Origin: Peribacillus muralis | GTDB taxonomy: Bacteria; Bacillota; Bacilli; Bacillales; DSM-1321 | Length of the DNA: 64,000 nt | Reading direction: 5' to 3' | Assembly (NCBI RefSeq): GCF_001439925.1 | Contig: NZ_LMBV01000003.1 | Span: 1-64,000 of the forward strand | In this document: positions 17,761 to 26,302 of the stretch, in pieces | Numbering within the stretch: the first letter of the stretch is position 1 | How the letters are laid out: every line of letters starts with the position of its first letter | The notes under the pieces: model-generated | The model's database searches: none | What the model was told of the DNA's origin: nothing | What the model saw: the letters and a program-made list of their open reading frames with translations, nothing else | Made by a program: the position numbers and the translations under genes

Positions 17761-18026
17761 TATTCTGCTAATCCTTCTCTGTTCAATGTTTCAGTTAGGG
17801 TGTTTAGTGCATCATTTTCATCGCTTCCTTCAGCAGAAATCGTGATTTCTGCATCTTTGCCGATTCCTAGGGACATAACGCCCATGATTGACTTAAGGTT
17901 CACTTTTTTCTCTTTATAAGCAAGGTTAATTTCTGAATCGAATTTTCCGGCAGCTTGTACAAGCAATGTAGCGGGACGAGCGTGAATTCCTGTTTCTGCA
18001 GTTACTGTAAATGTTTTTTCTACCAT
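17760..18026 (-). CDS. ptsH: Phosphocarrier protein HPr
   Basis: The 88-residue phosphocarrier has H15 in GIHARPAT, which receives phosphate from enzyme I. S46 in [11 protein letters not shown] is the HPr kinase site used in catabolite repression in Firmicutes. ATG 18026 follows AAAGGAG at nine bases; an in-frame TTG nine bases earlier overlaps nothing useful. It is the first gene of a ptsHI operon. Confidence 0.97.
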   Translation of the reverse strand: MVEKTFTVTAETGIHARPATLLVQAAGKFDSEINLAYKEKKVNLKSIMGVMSLGIGKDAEITISAEGSDENDALNTLTETLNREGLAE

Positions 18027-18184
18027 ATAAATCAATCTCCTTTAAGATAAAATAACAAAAATAGGTTATGTAAGGGAATTTCTCGATCCAATCAGGAAAA
18101 ATTCAAAAAAAGAAATGCCCTTTTCCTTAACAGAATAGCATTATCATTCCCAACAAACAAACCAAAACTACTAGTACCTAAAAA

Positions 18185-18213
18185 ATAGTACAAAAATATA
18201 GATAAAACTGCAA
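18185..18213 (-). promoter_or_regulatory. SigA-type promoter of ptsHI
   Basis: On the minus strand TTGCAG and TACTAT are separated by exactly 17 bases, about 160 bases upstream of ptsH. Confidence 0.7.
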
Positions 18214-18240
18214 CTATTACTTATTCGAATTATTCAACGA

Positions 18241-19020
18241 TTAAATGGATAGCTGCGCATTTTTTGTAAAAAAGGCTCTAAAACTCAGCATGATGAAAAG
18301 GAAAACAGTCAATGAAACACTTCCAAGAATCCCAATAAGAATGGCGATTTGGTATTCAATTGCGATAAGCGGGCTAATCCCCGACATGATCTGTCCTGTC
18401 ATCATACCGGGAAGGAAAATGATCCCCATTCCCAGCATATTGTTCAAAGTCGGAAGCACTGCCGAGTCGAATGCCGCATCCACATAACTCTTTACAGCCC
18501 TCGCAGGAGTTGCTCCAAGCATCAACATCGCTTCCACTTTGTCACGATTATCAGTAATCCCCGCATGAAGGTTTTTAAGCGCCAATGTCACACCTGTCAT
18601 CGCATTCCCCACGATCATTCCAGCGATCGGGATGAAATACCTAGGCTCATACCAAGGCGTAAAATGAATCACGACTACATTAAAATAAAACAAGGCCGCC
18701 ATAGGTCCTGACAACATACTTAGGATAACCATCCTTTTGATTTTCTTATTAGGCGTGAATGGAACTTGCTTAAAAATATTATGGATGGAGAGCAAGGCCA
18801 TCACGCATAAAAATGCCAAGGAGAGCAAGGGCTTTTTAAAAATATAAGTCAAAACATAACCGGCAAGAATGAGTTGGACCGTCATCCGCACCGTAGCAAG
18901 GATGATTTGCCTTTCCCTTGAAATGCCGCGCCATTTCACGATGATGAGCAGGACCAAAACAAAGGCATAGGCTGCACAAAGACGCCAGAACTCAATATCT
19001 ATTATTCCATTTCCCTCCAT
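18241..19020 (-). CDS. ABC permease, UPF0014/FetB family
   Basis: The 259-residue membrane protein has about seven hydrophobic segments and the family signatures PRYFIPIAGMIVGNAMTG, MLMLGATPARA and FLPGMMTGQIMSG. Homologues (E. coli FetB, B. subtilis YjkA) pair with an ATPase and are linked to iron export and stress resistance. ATG 19020 overlaps the ATPase gene's stop (TAATG), so the two genes are coupled. Its ATPase partner is frameshifted, which may leave this permease without energy supply. Confidence 0.85.
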   Translation of the reverse strand: MEGNGIIDIEFWRLCAAYAFVLVLLIIVKWRGISRERQIILATVRMTVQLILAGYVLTYIFKKPLLSLAFLCVMALLSIHNIFKQVPFTPNKKIKRMVILSMLSGPMAALFYFNVVVIHFTPWYEPRYFIPIAGMIVGNAMTGVTLALKNLHAGITDNRDKVEAMLMLGATPARAVKSYVDAAFDSAVLPTLNNMLGMGIIFLPGMMTGQIMSGISPLIAIEYQIAILIGILGSVSLTVFLFIMLSFRAFFTKNAQLSI

Positions 19021-19651
19021 TAATACTCGCCCTCTTTCGCCTTTTTCAAAATGATCGTCTTTTGGGCACATATTTCCGCAAGTTGTTTGGAATGGGTAAT
19101 CATGATCACCGTTCCTTTATCCCGCTTCACTTCTTCCAAAAAACGGCTCATGACCTTAAGCTCGGTTTCCTCATCAAGAGCTGCCGTCGGCTCGTCCAGC
19201 AAATACACTTCAGGTTTCAACAAAAGTAATCTTGCAAGTGCAAGCCTTTGTTTCTCCCCTCCAGAAAGATTCTCCGCATTCTCGGACAAAGACTTTTGCA
19301 GTTGGACCGTTTCCAACGCTTTCAACAATTCGGCTTCATTTTTCTTTTCCGTTCCGTCATTTCCAAGCCCGCCTGAAGATTTTCTTCAATCGTTCCCGGT
19401 AAAGTGAATGACGTTTGAGACAGCATCGTGACTTTACGCCTTAGCTCTATCGGGTTGAGACTATCGAGCAACTGCTCTTGATAAAAGATCGAACCGCTAT
19501 CCGGTTCATCCATTCTGTTCAATAACCGGAACAGGGAAGTCTTTCCCGCTCCGCTTTCTCCAGTCAAGCAGGTAACCATCCCAGCAGCTATCTTCAAATC
19601 ATCAATATGCAGTATCCCTTTGTACTTAATGTTTTCGAGCCTAAACATCAT
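19020..19651 (-). pseudogene. ABC transporter ATPase (FetA-like), frameshifted
   Basis: Two overlapping frames together give one ATPase of about 210 residues. The first (19651-19322) carries Walker A GESGAGKTS and the Q-loop MLSQTSF, then runs out of frame. The second (to 19020) carries LSGGEKQRLALAR, Walker B VYLLDEPTAALDE and the H-loop ITHS. Joining them needs a -1 shift in an A-rich stretch around 19339-19348 (minus strand GGAAAAGAAAAATG). A one-base loss in the A runs, a sequencing error there or programmed slippage would all explain it. All catalytic motifs are otherwise intact, so the break is recent or artificial. Confidence 0.8.
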
Positions 19652-19824
19652 TATTCAAGCCTGCCTCTCCTGTCCCACCTGCCATTATAAGAAACTATCT
19701 TTGTTTCGGGTAGCGATGAGGTGACATTTTTCATTTTCTTTCTCTTTTTTATAGGTTAGTATTATTCGTGCCGCATATTTCCATGACTGCCATGGTAAAG
19801 AACCATAAAACGGAGGGGAATTTC

Positions 19825-20637
19825 ATGAACAGCCATTCTTATTTACATACTTACCTGCATGCACTCCTCATGAGTGCCTTCTGCCTGTTTATTTTAACAG
19901 GCTGCCAAGATAAAGTAGATAGCCTTGGTAATGGATCGTCACAAGAAGCTTCGACTTCCAATTATACCGATACTCCTAGCGATGAAGAAAAAGGCAAGAC
20001 CTTCACTGCCAAGATCGACAAGGTTGTTGACGGTGATACAGTAAAAATCAAACTATTGGATGGAAATGAAGAAACGGTCAGGCTTCTGTTGATCGATACA
20101 CCTGAAACGGTTCATCCTTCCAAGCCGGTTCAGCCGTTTGGACCAGAAGCTAGCAAGTTCACCAAGAATCTAATGCCTGCTGGATCTACTGTGGAGGTAG
20201 AGACCGGTATCGGGGAAAGAGACAAATATGGTCGGCTGCTTGCCTATTTTTATGTGGATGGAAAAATGGTGAATAAGCTGCTGCTTGAAAAAGGACTGGC
20301 CAGAGTCGCCTATGTTTATGCACCAAACACTAAATATCTAGCTGAATTGGAATCTATTCAGAAACAAGCCCAAAATGCGAGAATCGGCATTTGGTCTCTT
20401 GAAGACTATGCCACTACAAAAGGATTCGATGACTCGAAGACTGACGAAGCATCAAAGGTGAAACCCACTGGGACCCTGGCATGCAGCAATCCAAAAATTA
20501 AAGGTAATATAAATTCCAAAGGCAATAAAATCTATCACCTACCTTCCGGACAATATTACGAGATAACCAAACCGGAAGAAATGTTTTGCACCGAACAAGA
20601 CGCACAAGAAGCTGGATTCCGTCAATCGCAAAGGTAA
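19825..20637 (+). CDS. Secreted SNase-type nuclease lipoprotein
   Basis: The roughly 270-residue protein starts with a lipoprotein signal ending LTGC. A low-complexity linker follows, then a staphylococcal-nuclease domain (about 55-195) with KVVDGDTVKI, RLLLIDTPE and GERDKYGRLLAYFYVDG carrying the catalytic Asp/Arg/Glu residues. The C-terminal segment (KGNINSKGNKIYH...YY...FCTEQDAQEAGFR) is the Ada-like metal-binding tail often found on such nucleases. It should act outside the membrane on DNA/RNA. ATG 19825 has GGAGGGG; the longer frame does not begin a signal peptide. Confidence 0.88.
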   Translation: MNSHSYLHTYLHALLMSAFCLFILTGCQDKVDSLGNGSSQEASTSNYTDTPSDEEKGKTFTAKIDKVVDGDTVKIKLLDGNEETVRLLLIDTPETVHPSKPVQPFGPEASKFTKNLMPAGSTVEVETGIGERDKYGRLLAYFYVDGKMVNKLLLEKGLARVAYVYAPNTKYLAELESIQKQAQNARIGIWSLEDYATTKGFDDSKTDEASKVKPTGTLACSNPKIKGNINSKGNKIYHLPSGQYYEITKPEEMFCTEQDAQEAGFRQSQR

Positions 20638-21044
20638 TGCACACTTCACTCTTGGGATTTTCCTGATTTTTGGAAACACCAACAAATATGGAGATTCATT
20701 AGGAAATATGACTGGAATGAAGCATTTCAATTCAGTTCTCGCCCACTTCATTGGAAGAGCGGGGAAAGTGAGAAAGATGTCATCACCCAGAAACTGAGAT
20801 GATAGCGGAAATTCATTCAAATATCCATATATATATTCACTTTTTGGCCCTGAATCCAAAAAGTGAAATCCCATTATAACGAAATGGACAGTTTCACTGC
20901 ATGAAGTTCCATATTTACATATTGGAAGCATGCTTTTTAGGTGTGTCATTCTCCCATAATGCCCTTTCGCTAAAGTCAACATAATCCTTTATGGTAAAAG
21001 CACCCGGGAATACTTGAAAGTGCACTTTCCAAAGGCAGTGCTTA
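20638..21044. other. Non-coding region upstream of the orphan sigma factor
   Basis: No convincing gene is present. It holds a perfect 12-bp inverted repeat TTCACTTTTTGG/CCAAAAAGTGAA (20836-20847 and 20856-20867). A perfect 14-bp palindrome GAAAGTGCACTTTC (21016-21029) ends 15 bases before the sigma-factor start. Neither hairpin is followed by a T tract, so they look more like regulatory sites than terminators. Confidence 0.6.
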
Positions 21045-21539
21045 ATGACGGACTTTTCGGCTATTGCGGCTAAATTCACCCCGATGATCCATCACATTAT
21101 CCGCTCTCTTTCCATTTACAAAAATGAGGACGAGTATTTCCAAATAGGGTTGATCGCCCTCTGGGAATCTTATCAGAATTTCAATGCGGACCTGGGACAA
21201 TTCCATAACTACGCCTATACTGTCATCAAAGGCCGACTCATGAATGAATTGAAGGTTCATCATAAATATGAAACCAACACGAAACTATATGATACCGTCA
21301 GCCTAGAGATAGAAGACACCTTTTCCATACATGAGGAGGCCTTCAATATTGAAAATATAGTAAGCTACGCGGAAGGCTTGACCTTAAATCAGCAGCGCTG
21401 GCTTTTACAGACGTACTTGCAGAATAAAACAGTGACTGAAATAGCTGAGAAATACCTGGTATCCCCCTCAGCCGTCAAATCGTGGAGGAAGTCAGCTTTA
21501 GCTAAATTAAGAAAGAAAATGATCGTAAGTAGTAAATGA
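21045..21539 (+). CDS. Orphan sigma-70-family sigma factor
   Basis: The 164-residue protein has sigma region 2 (DEYFQIGLIALWESYQNF..LGQFHNYAYTVIKGRLMN). Region 4 has a helix-turn-helix (LTLNQQRWLLQTYL..TVTEIAEKYLVSPSAVKSWRKSALAKLRKK). There is no region 1 or 3, which is ECF-like in size. No anti-sigma gene is adjacent, which is unusual. The ATG has a modest AAAGG site nine bases upstream and a palindrome just before that. Its regulon and signal are unknown. It is monocistronic, ended by a strong bidirectional terminator. Confidence 0.82.
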   Translation: MTDFSAIAAKFTPMIHHIIRSLSIYKNEDEYFQIGLIALWESYQNFNADLGQFHNYAYTVIKGRLMNELKVHHKYETNTKLYDTVSLEIEDTFSIHEEAFNIENIVSYAEGLTLNQQRWLLQTYLQNKTVTEIAEKYLVSPSAVKSWRKSALAKLRKKMIVSSK

Positions 21540-21548
21540 AAATGAAAA

Positions 21549-21582
21549 GAGGGTGGCTCAAACTCTGAGCCACCCTCCCTTA
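21549..21582. terminator. Bidirectional terminator
   Basis: GAGGGTGGCTCA-aactc-TGAGCCACCCTC is a perfect 12-bp stem between two convergent genes. Confidence 0.85.
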
Positions 21583-21590
21583 ATTTCCTA

Positions 21591-21788
21591 TCAACTTCTT
21601 GCTTCTTCTAAGTACGTATAGACGATTTCACCGTTATGGTGGGCATTGCCCCGAAAATGCTTAAAGTCTTCCCTGTTCACAAGCACCTCACGAAACCCTA
21701 AAAAATCTTCCTTCGATATCCTGAATTCATCCATTTCACGATTTGCAAGTTTATTCAGCACTTCATTCGCTTCTTCTGCATTCATCAT
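21591..21788 (-). CDS. Small hypothetical protein
   Basis: The 65-residue acidic, soluble protein is predicted to be mainly helical, with a MNAEEANEVLNKLANREMDEF start and a FRGNAHHNGEIVYTY end. ATG 21788 follows AAGGGG at five bases. I do not recognise a family, though the gene has its own site and terminator and looks real. It is monocistronic. Confidence 0.6.
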   Translation of the reverse strand: MMNAEEANEVLNKLANREMDEFRISKEDFLGFREVLVNREDFKHFRGNAHHNGEIVYTYLEEARS

Positions 21789-22238
21789 AAAATCCCCTTT
21801 TTTCTCAATAGTTTTCCATCATTCCGGACAAGAGAAATTCCGCTTCCATTCTATCATAAGCTAGGCACTAAATTTAAATGAGAATTTTTTGGGATACTTG
21901 CTACATTATTCTTTACGTATGCTTTAAAATAGTGCAAACTGTATAGTAAAATATCATATTGTAAAATGTTTGGCATTTTTTGTACATAGGAATACATACT
22001 TGCAAGGACACCTCCATATACAAGATCTACCAAATAACTCCTTATCATGACAATTGCATCAAAGTAACAAAGGCACCTCCTTAAAAAAGTTTAGCTTACT
22101 GTACCGACAGAAGAGATATTCATTTCTCATACTTGCACTCCCCACGTCAAAATCTAAACGGCAAGATGTTCGAATAATCCAATTACTCCATAGTTACTTT
22201 TTTGATCATTGGAAACGAAATGGGAAAGGATGATTACC
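21789..22238. other. AT-rich intergenic region
   Basis: Most of this stretch has no convincing gene. On the minus strand two strong ribosome-binding-like sequences (AAGGAGGTG near 22070-22082 and GGAGGTG near 22012) are followed only by very short frames or by a weak 64-codon frame with no good start. It probably also holds the ykvS promoter. Confidence 0.45.
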
Positions 22239-22415
22239 ATGAAGAAAGCGGAAGTTGGAAATATCATTGAATTTAGAGAAGGCTTAAAAGGAATCGTCGA
22301 GAAAGTGAACGAGAACTCAGTAATCGTGGACGTCACGTATATGGAAAATTATCGTGATTTGGAACTTGAACAAAAAACCGTGGTCAATCATAAAAATTAT
22401 AAAATCATAGGATAA
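22239..22415 (+). CDS. ykvS: YkvS family protein (DUF2187)
   Basis: The 58-residue protein of the KOW-like small-barrel type starts KKAEVGNIIEFREGLKGIVEK and ends VVNHKNYKIIG. Size and sequence match Bacillus YkvS. ATG 22239 has AAAGGA eight bases upstream; an in-frame ATG ten codons earlier lacks a site. Function is unknown. It lies between ptsHI and ykvI, as in B. subtilis. Confidence 0.85.
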   Translation: MKKAEVGNIIEFREGLKGIVEKVNENSVIVDVTYMENYRDLELEQKTVVNHKNYKIIG

Positions 22416-22675
22416 ATTCAACCCACCCTAGCGGAATGGTCACTAAATCGATCATTCCGTTTTCATTTTTCAGCATCCTTTGTAACATTTTTCTATTCAA
22501 GCCGTCTATTCATATGAGGGAATATATACCCTTCATAACAATTTATCAAGAGCGTTGTCACCAAGTAATGAAGTGTGGTTGATTTCCCCTCCAATCAACC
22601 TTAAATAGTTTCATTTTATAAACGAAAAGAGCCTTATTAATCGTAGAATACTTTAAGAAGGATGAGGAACATGAT

Positions 22676-23299
22676 ATGAACAATTGGAAACTGTATGCAG
22701 GCTGTACCATCTTGGCTGGTTTATTGTTAACTGGCTGTGGAGCTACGACACACGATGACCAAGGTGCTCCGAAGGAAGATGTAGAGAAAGAAGATAACGA
22801 AAACCATCCACCCCATCAAGAGAATGGCGACAATGGAAGCAACAACAAAGTAAGACTGATGGAACAGCACTTGCAATATACGAGTAATGGCAGAACAATA
22901 GAAAAAACGGCCTTTCTAAAAAGAAGTAACAATCAACCTTTTAGCCTGTATGTACTGCAGCCGTTTAAGTTAAGTGCCGAAGAACCAGGAAAAGATGTAG
23001 TGGTGTTGAAAGAAGATGACTCCATATTCATGCGAATCGAGCTGCTTCCGGAGGACGTCGATTGGGATGAAGCAGAAGAAACCGTACAAGCACAATTGAA
23101 AAGCGTCTCTGAAACGATTAAAGACCCAGGGCTCGATGTAGAGAATGGAACTGGATTTGAAGTGGAAAATGAGGATGAAGTCCTTACATCCATATTGATC
23201 AAAGGAAAAGAACCTGTCCGCTTATCGATGTTCACGAAAAAAGATCAGGATTACCGGGATGCTTTTCTAAAGATGGCCCAGACGCTTTCGAAAGAATGA
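22676..23299 (+). CDS. Putative lipoprotein
   Basis: The 207-residue protein has a lipoprotein signal (MNNWKLYAGCTILAGLLL-TGCG, with the lipobox ending at C21). A Glu/Asn/His-rich linker follows to about residue 57, then a folded domain rich in beta strands and acidic residues (FMRIELLPEDVDWDEAEETV, VLTSILIKGKEPVRLSMF). AAGAAGGATGAGG precedes the ATG. No family is recognised; it should be anchored outside the membrane. It lies convergent to ykvI. Confidence 0.7.
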   Translation: MNNWKLYAGCTILAGLLLTGCGATTHDDQGAPKEDVEKEDNENHPPHQENGDNGSNNKVRLMEQHLQYTSNGRTIEKTAFLKRSNNQPFSLYVLQPFKLSAEEPGKDVVVLKEDDSIFMRIELLPEDVDWDEAEETVQAQLKSVSETIKDPGLDVENGTGFEVENEDEVLTSILIKGKEPVRLSMFTKKDQDYRDAFLKMAQTLSKE

Positions 23300-23350
23300 C
23301 TCCAGCCTCCTATCTTGGGACTGAGGCTGGAGTCATCCCCCCGTTCCTCT

Positions 23351-24391
23351 TTAGCCCTTTCCTCCTTTGCTTTTCCAGACCAGCATTAAAAAAATCAAGC
23401 TGATGTATCCAAAAACCGGATAAATATAGCCTAATAACCTTCCATATCCAAATTCACTTATTCCTAAAGCTACTAGGAAAATCAACGCAATGATCAAGAT
23501 GCTTGGCAATTTAATATAACGGCTTATTTGCCTCTGTAATCCATATATATTTCCAATAACCGAAGTGAATATTTCCCCGTAAATGACCAGAATGAACATC
23601 CAATACAGCTGTGAAGCCGCCGTCCTCATAATTACCGCCGAAGGAATTTCATAACGATTCACGTCAGGAAGCGTCATGAGTGAAAAATGCCCCGTCAATA
23701 AAATGATGGTCAAAAATATACCTCCAAGGATTGCACCATGCTTAATGATTTTCTCATCCCGAACTTCATATGCAACAGGAACAAGTACAGCCTGCGCCAA
23801 AGCCAGATTAAAGGCTGTATAGGCAAATGGGGATAAAATCGTTTTCAAGGTGATGGCATCTTCAGGCACCTTTGTAAGGGTACTGAAGAAATCCCCGTTT
23901 CCCAATGTCGAGCAAAAAAGGATGATGCTAAAACAAATCATGATCGGTACGACAAAAGAATTGACCGTGAATACCCCGCGCATTCCCATCATCAACACCA
24001 AGGATGCCAGGATGATTGTCGACCAGCTTCCTATACTTTTCGGAATGCCGAGTTGTTCTTCAAACACAGCTCCTGATCCCGAGATCATGACAGCTGTTAC
24101 GCCCAACAGCATGATGAGGAAAAAGATATTGATGATTCCGGCTACTTTCCTGCCAAAAAGGAATTGATTGAACTCCTCATAAGATGATGCGTTGATTCTT
24201 GCAGATACGAGCATGATTTTCGTACCGCTAAAAATGAAAATATAACCTGCTATTAAAATCCCGAGAAAGCCATAAAAGCCATAACGGGTAAAAAACTCAA
24301 CGATTTCTTTTCCAGTTGCAAAACCAGCACCCACCACTGTGCCTACATAAACGGCTGCAATCTGAAAAACCCCTGACCACCTTGAAAGCAT
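23351..24391 (-). CDS. ykvI: YkvI-family membrane transporter
   Basis: The 346-residue protein has about ten membrane helices and begins with the family start GVFQIAAVYVGTVVGAGFATGKEI. The gap-like GAGFATGKE motif resembles the LeuT-fold amino-acid transporters to which YkvI is related. Substrate is unknown. GGAGGGG supports the ATG. It is transcribed alone. Confidence 0.85.
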   Translation of the reverse strand: MLSRWSGVFQIAAVYVGTVVGAGFATGKEIVEFFTRYGFYGFLGILIAGYIFIFSGTKIMLVSARINASSYEEFNQFLFGRKVAGIINIFFLIMLLGVTAVMISGSGAVFEEQLGIPKSIGSWSTIILASLVLMMGMRGVFTVNSFVVPIMICFSIILFCSTLGNGDFFSTLTKVPEDAITLKTILSPFAYTAFNLALAQAVLVPVAYEVRDEKIIKHGAILGGIFLTIILLTGHFSLMTLPDVNRYEIPSAVIMRTAASQLYWMFILVIYGEIFTSVIGNIYGLQRQISRYIKLPSILIIALIFLVALGISEFGYGRLLGYIYPVFGYISLIFLMLVWKSKGGKG

Positions 24392-24565
24392 ACGCTCCCC
24401 TCCTCCCTACATCTATATGTAAGGAAGATACATTTAAGACAAGCCAAGTGATATTCCTTACGACAGGTTTACTTTTCGACGTTAAGTTGCAAGGCTGCCA
24501 ACCGTGTAGTTACCCCTCAGAATCATCCAACTGGAATAACCACCTGCTTTTAGGATGAAAAACGC

Positions 24566-24601
24566 AATTAAAAAACGCTTAAGGAAAAATCCTCAAGCGT
24601 T
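24566..24601 (-). terminator. Terminator of the M3 peptidase gene
   Basis: AACGCTTgAGG pairs with CCTtAAGCGTT and is followed by TTTT on the minus strand, just past the stop. Confidence 0.8.
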
Positions 24602-24607
24602 CATTTA

Positions 24608-26302
24608 TTATAGAGCTTTATCATCGACATTGGATAGCCATTCGTCTATCACCTTTACAACGGACCGGACAGTGCCATCCACAAAGGGAGATTTCAAATT
24701 CGCGGATGCAACTAGCTCGAGGAAAGAATGGCTGCCTCCAAGCTGGCACAGATGTAGATAATCCTGCCATGCCGTTTCATCCTCCTCAGCAGACCTCTTC
24801 CAAAATTGAAAAGCACAAATTTGGGCCAATGTATAGTCAATATAATAAAAAGGTGACTGATAGATATGACTTTGTCGCTGCCAATACCCGCCTCCCTCCA
24901 AGTATTCGTTCGCTTCATAAACGCGATCGGGTAAATATCCCTTCTCGATCTTACGCCAGGCCTGCTTTCTTTCAAGAGGAGAGGCGTCAGGGTTTTCATA
25001 GACAAAATGCTGAAATTCATCAACAGCCACGCCGTATGGAAGGAATGTAAGTGCCCCGCTCAAATGGGAAAACTTATATTTTTCCGTATCTTCCTTGAAA
25101 AAGAGCTCCATCCATGGCCAAGTCAGAAATTCCATGCTCATCGAATGGATTTCACATGCTTCATAGGTAGGCCAGTAATACTCTGGAATATCGAGGTTGC
25201 GGCTGCGGTATACTTGGAACGCATGGCCTGCTTCATGTGTTAAAACATCGATATCCCCTGAAGTTCCATTGAAATTGGAAAAAATGAACGGAGATTTATA
25301 ATCTTCAATAAAAGTGCAGTAACCCCCGCTTTCTTTTCCCTTCTTGGCCTCAAGGTCCATGAGGTCATTGTCAATCATATAATTGAAAAACTCATCCGTT
25401 TCAGGTGAAAGCTCCTGATACATCTTTTTCCCATTTGCAATGATCCACTCCGCGTTCCCTTTAGGAACTGCATTTCCGGTCTTGAAATGAAAACTCTCAT
25501 CATAGTAATTCAGAGTATCCAAGTCAAGTCGTTCACGCTGACGGTCCTTCAACTTGGTAACAAGCGGAACTACTTCCTCTTTTACCTGCTTGCGGAATGC
25601 AGCAGCCATTTTTGCATCATAATCCGTCCTTGTCATTCGATAATATCCAAGCTCGACGAAATTTTGATAGCCGAGCGTACGTGCAATTTCATGCCTCACC
25701 TTAACAAGTTCATCGAAAATACGATCCAATTCGTCCTCATTTTTCTCGAAGAAGCCATAATATGCTTCACTCGCATGTTTTCTTGACTCACGTTCCTCAG
25801 ATTCCATATATGGCTGGAGCTGGGCTAGAGTTAGCTCTTGACCATCGAAGTCGATTTTTGCGGAGGCAATCAATTGCGAATATTGGCTGGATAATTTATT
25901 CTCCTTTTGAAGCTTCGGAATGATCTCAGGTGAAAAGGTTTTAAGTTGGGCCTCAGCCAAATCAAACAGTTGACTGCCCCATCTGCCCTCAAGCTCCTGA
26001 CGGTGTGGCGAGCGGACAAGTTCATTGTAAAACTTCGAAGTCAATTCTTCCATTTCAGGCGAGAAGTCGTCTAAATAATCATTCTCCGCTTTATAAAATT
26101 CATCATTCGTATCGATGGAATGTCGAATATAGACTAAATTAAACATCGTATCTACATGGTTTCGAATTTCATTTATTTCTTCAATCGCCAGAATTTGGTC
26201 ACGTGCCTCTTCAGCTCCCTTTAGCTTATCCAACGATTTCATGAACCGTTCCTTAATCTCATCCATTTCAGGACGTTTATATTCATACTCGTTAAATTTC
26301 AT
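24608..26302 (-). CDS. M3-family oligoendopeptidase
   Basis: The 564-residue cytosolic zinc metallopeptidase is of the PepF/thimet type. The active site is LTHEAGHAFQVYRSR (HExGH at about residue 357), and the third zinc ligand is the downstream Glu in YEACEIHSMSMEF. It cleaves short peptides of about 5-20 residues. Length is normal. AAAAGGAG supports the ATG. It is monocistronic, with its own terminator. Confidence 0.93.
   Translation of the reverse strand: MKFNEYEYKRPEMDEIKERFMKSLDKLKGAEEARDQILAIEEINEIRNHVDTMFNLVYIRHSIDTNDEFYKAENDYLDDFSPEMEELTSKFYNELVRSPHRQELEGRWGSQLFDLAEAQLKTFSPEIIPKLQKENKLSSQYSQLIASAKIDFDGQELTLAQLQPYMESEERESRKHASEAYYGFFEKNEDELDRIFDELVKVRHEIARTLGYQNFVELGYYRMTRTDYDAKMAAAFRKQVKEEVVPLVTKLKDRQRERLDLDTLNYYDESFHFKTGNAVPKGNAEWIIANGKKMYQELSPETDEFFNYMIDNDLMDLEAKKGKESGGYCTFIEDYKSPFIFSNFNGTSGDIDVLTHEAGHAFQVYRSRNLDIPEYYWPTYEACEIHSMSMEFLTWPWMELFFKEDTEKYKFSHLSGALTFLPYGVAVDEFQHFVYENPDASPLERKQAWRKIEKGYLPDRVYEANEYLEGGGYWQRQSHIYQSPFYYIDYTLAQICAFQFWKRSAEEDETAWQDYLHLCQLGGSHSFLELVASANLKSPFVDGTVRSVVKVIDEWLSNVDDKAL

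Noticed and set aside
20539-20982. 147-codon minus-strand ORF after the nuclease gene
   Set aside because: It overlaps the 3' end of the nuclease gene, has no ribosome-binding site and does not look like natural protein.
21854-22048. 64-codon minus-strand ORF (MIRSYLVDL...)
   Set aside because: No ribosome-binding site at its ATG; composition looks like translated AT-rich DNA.
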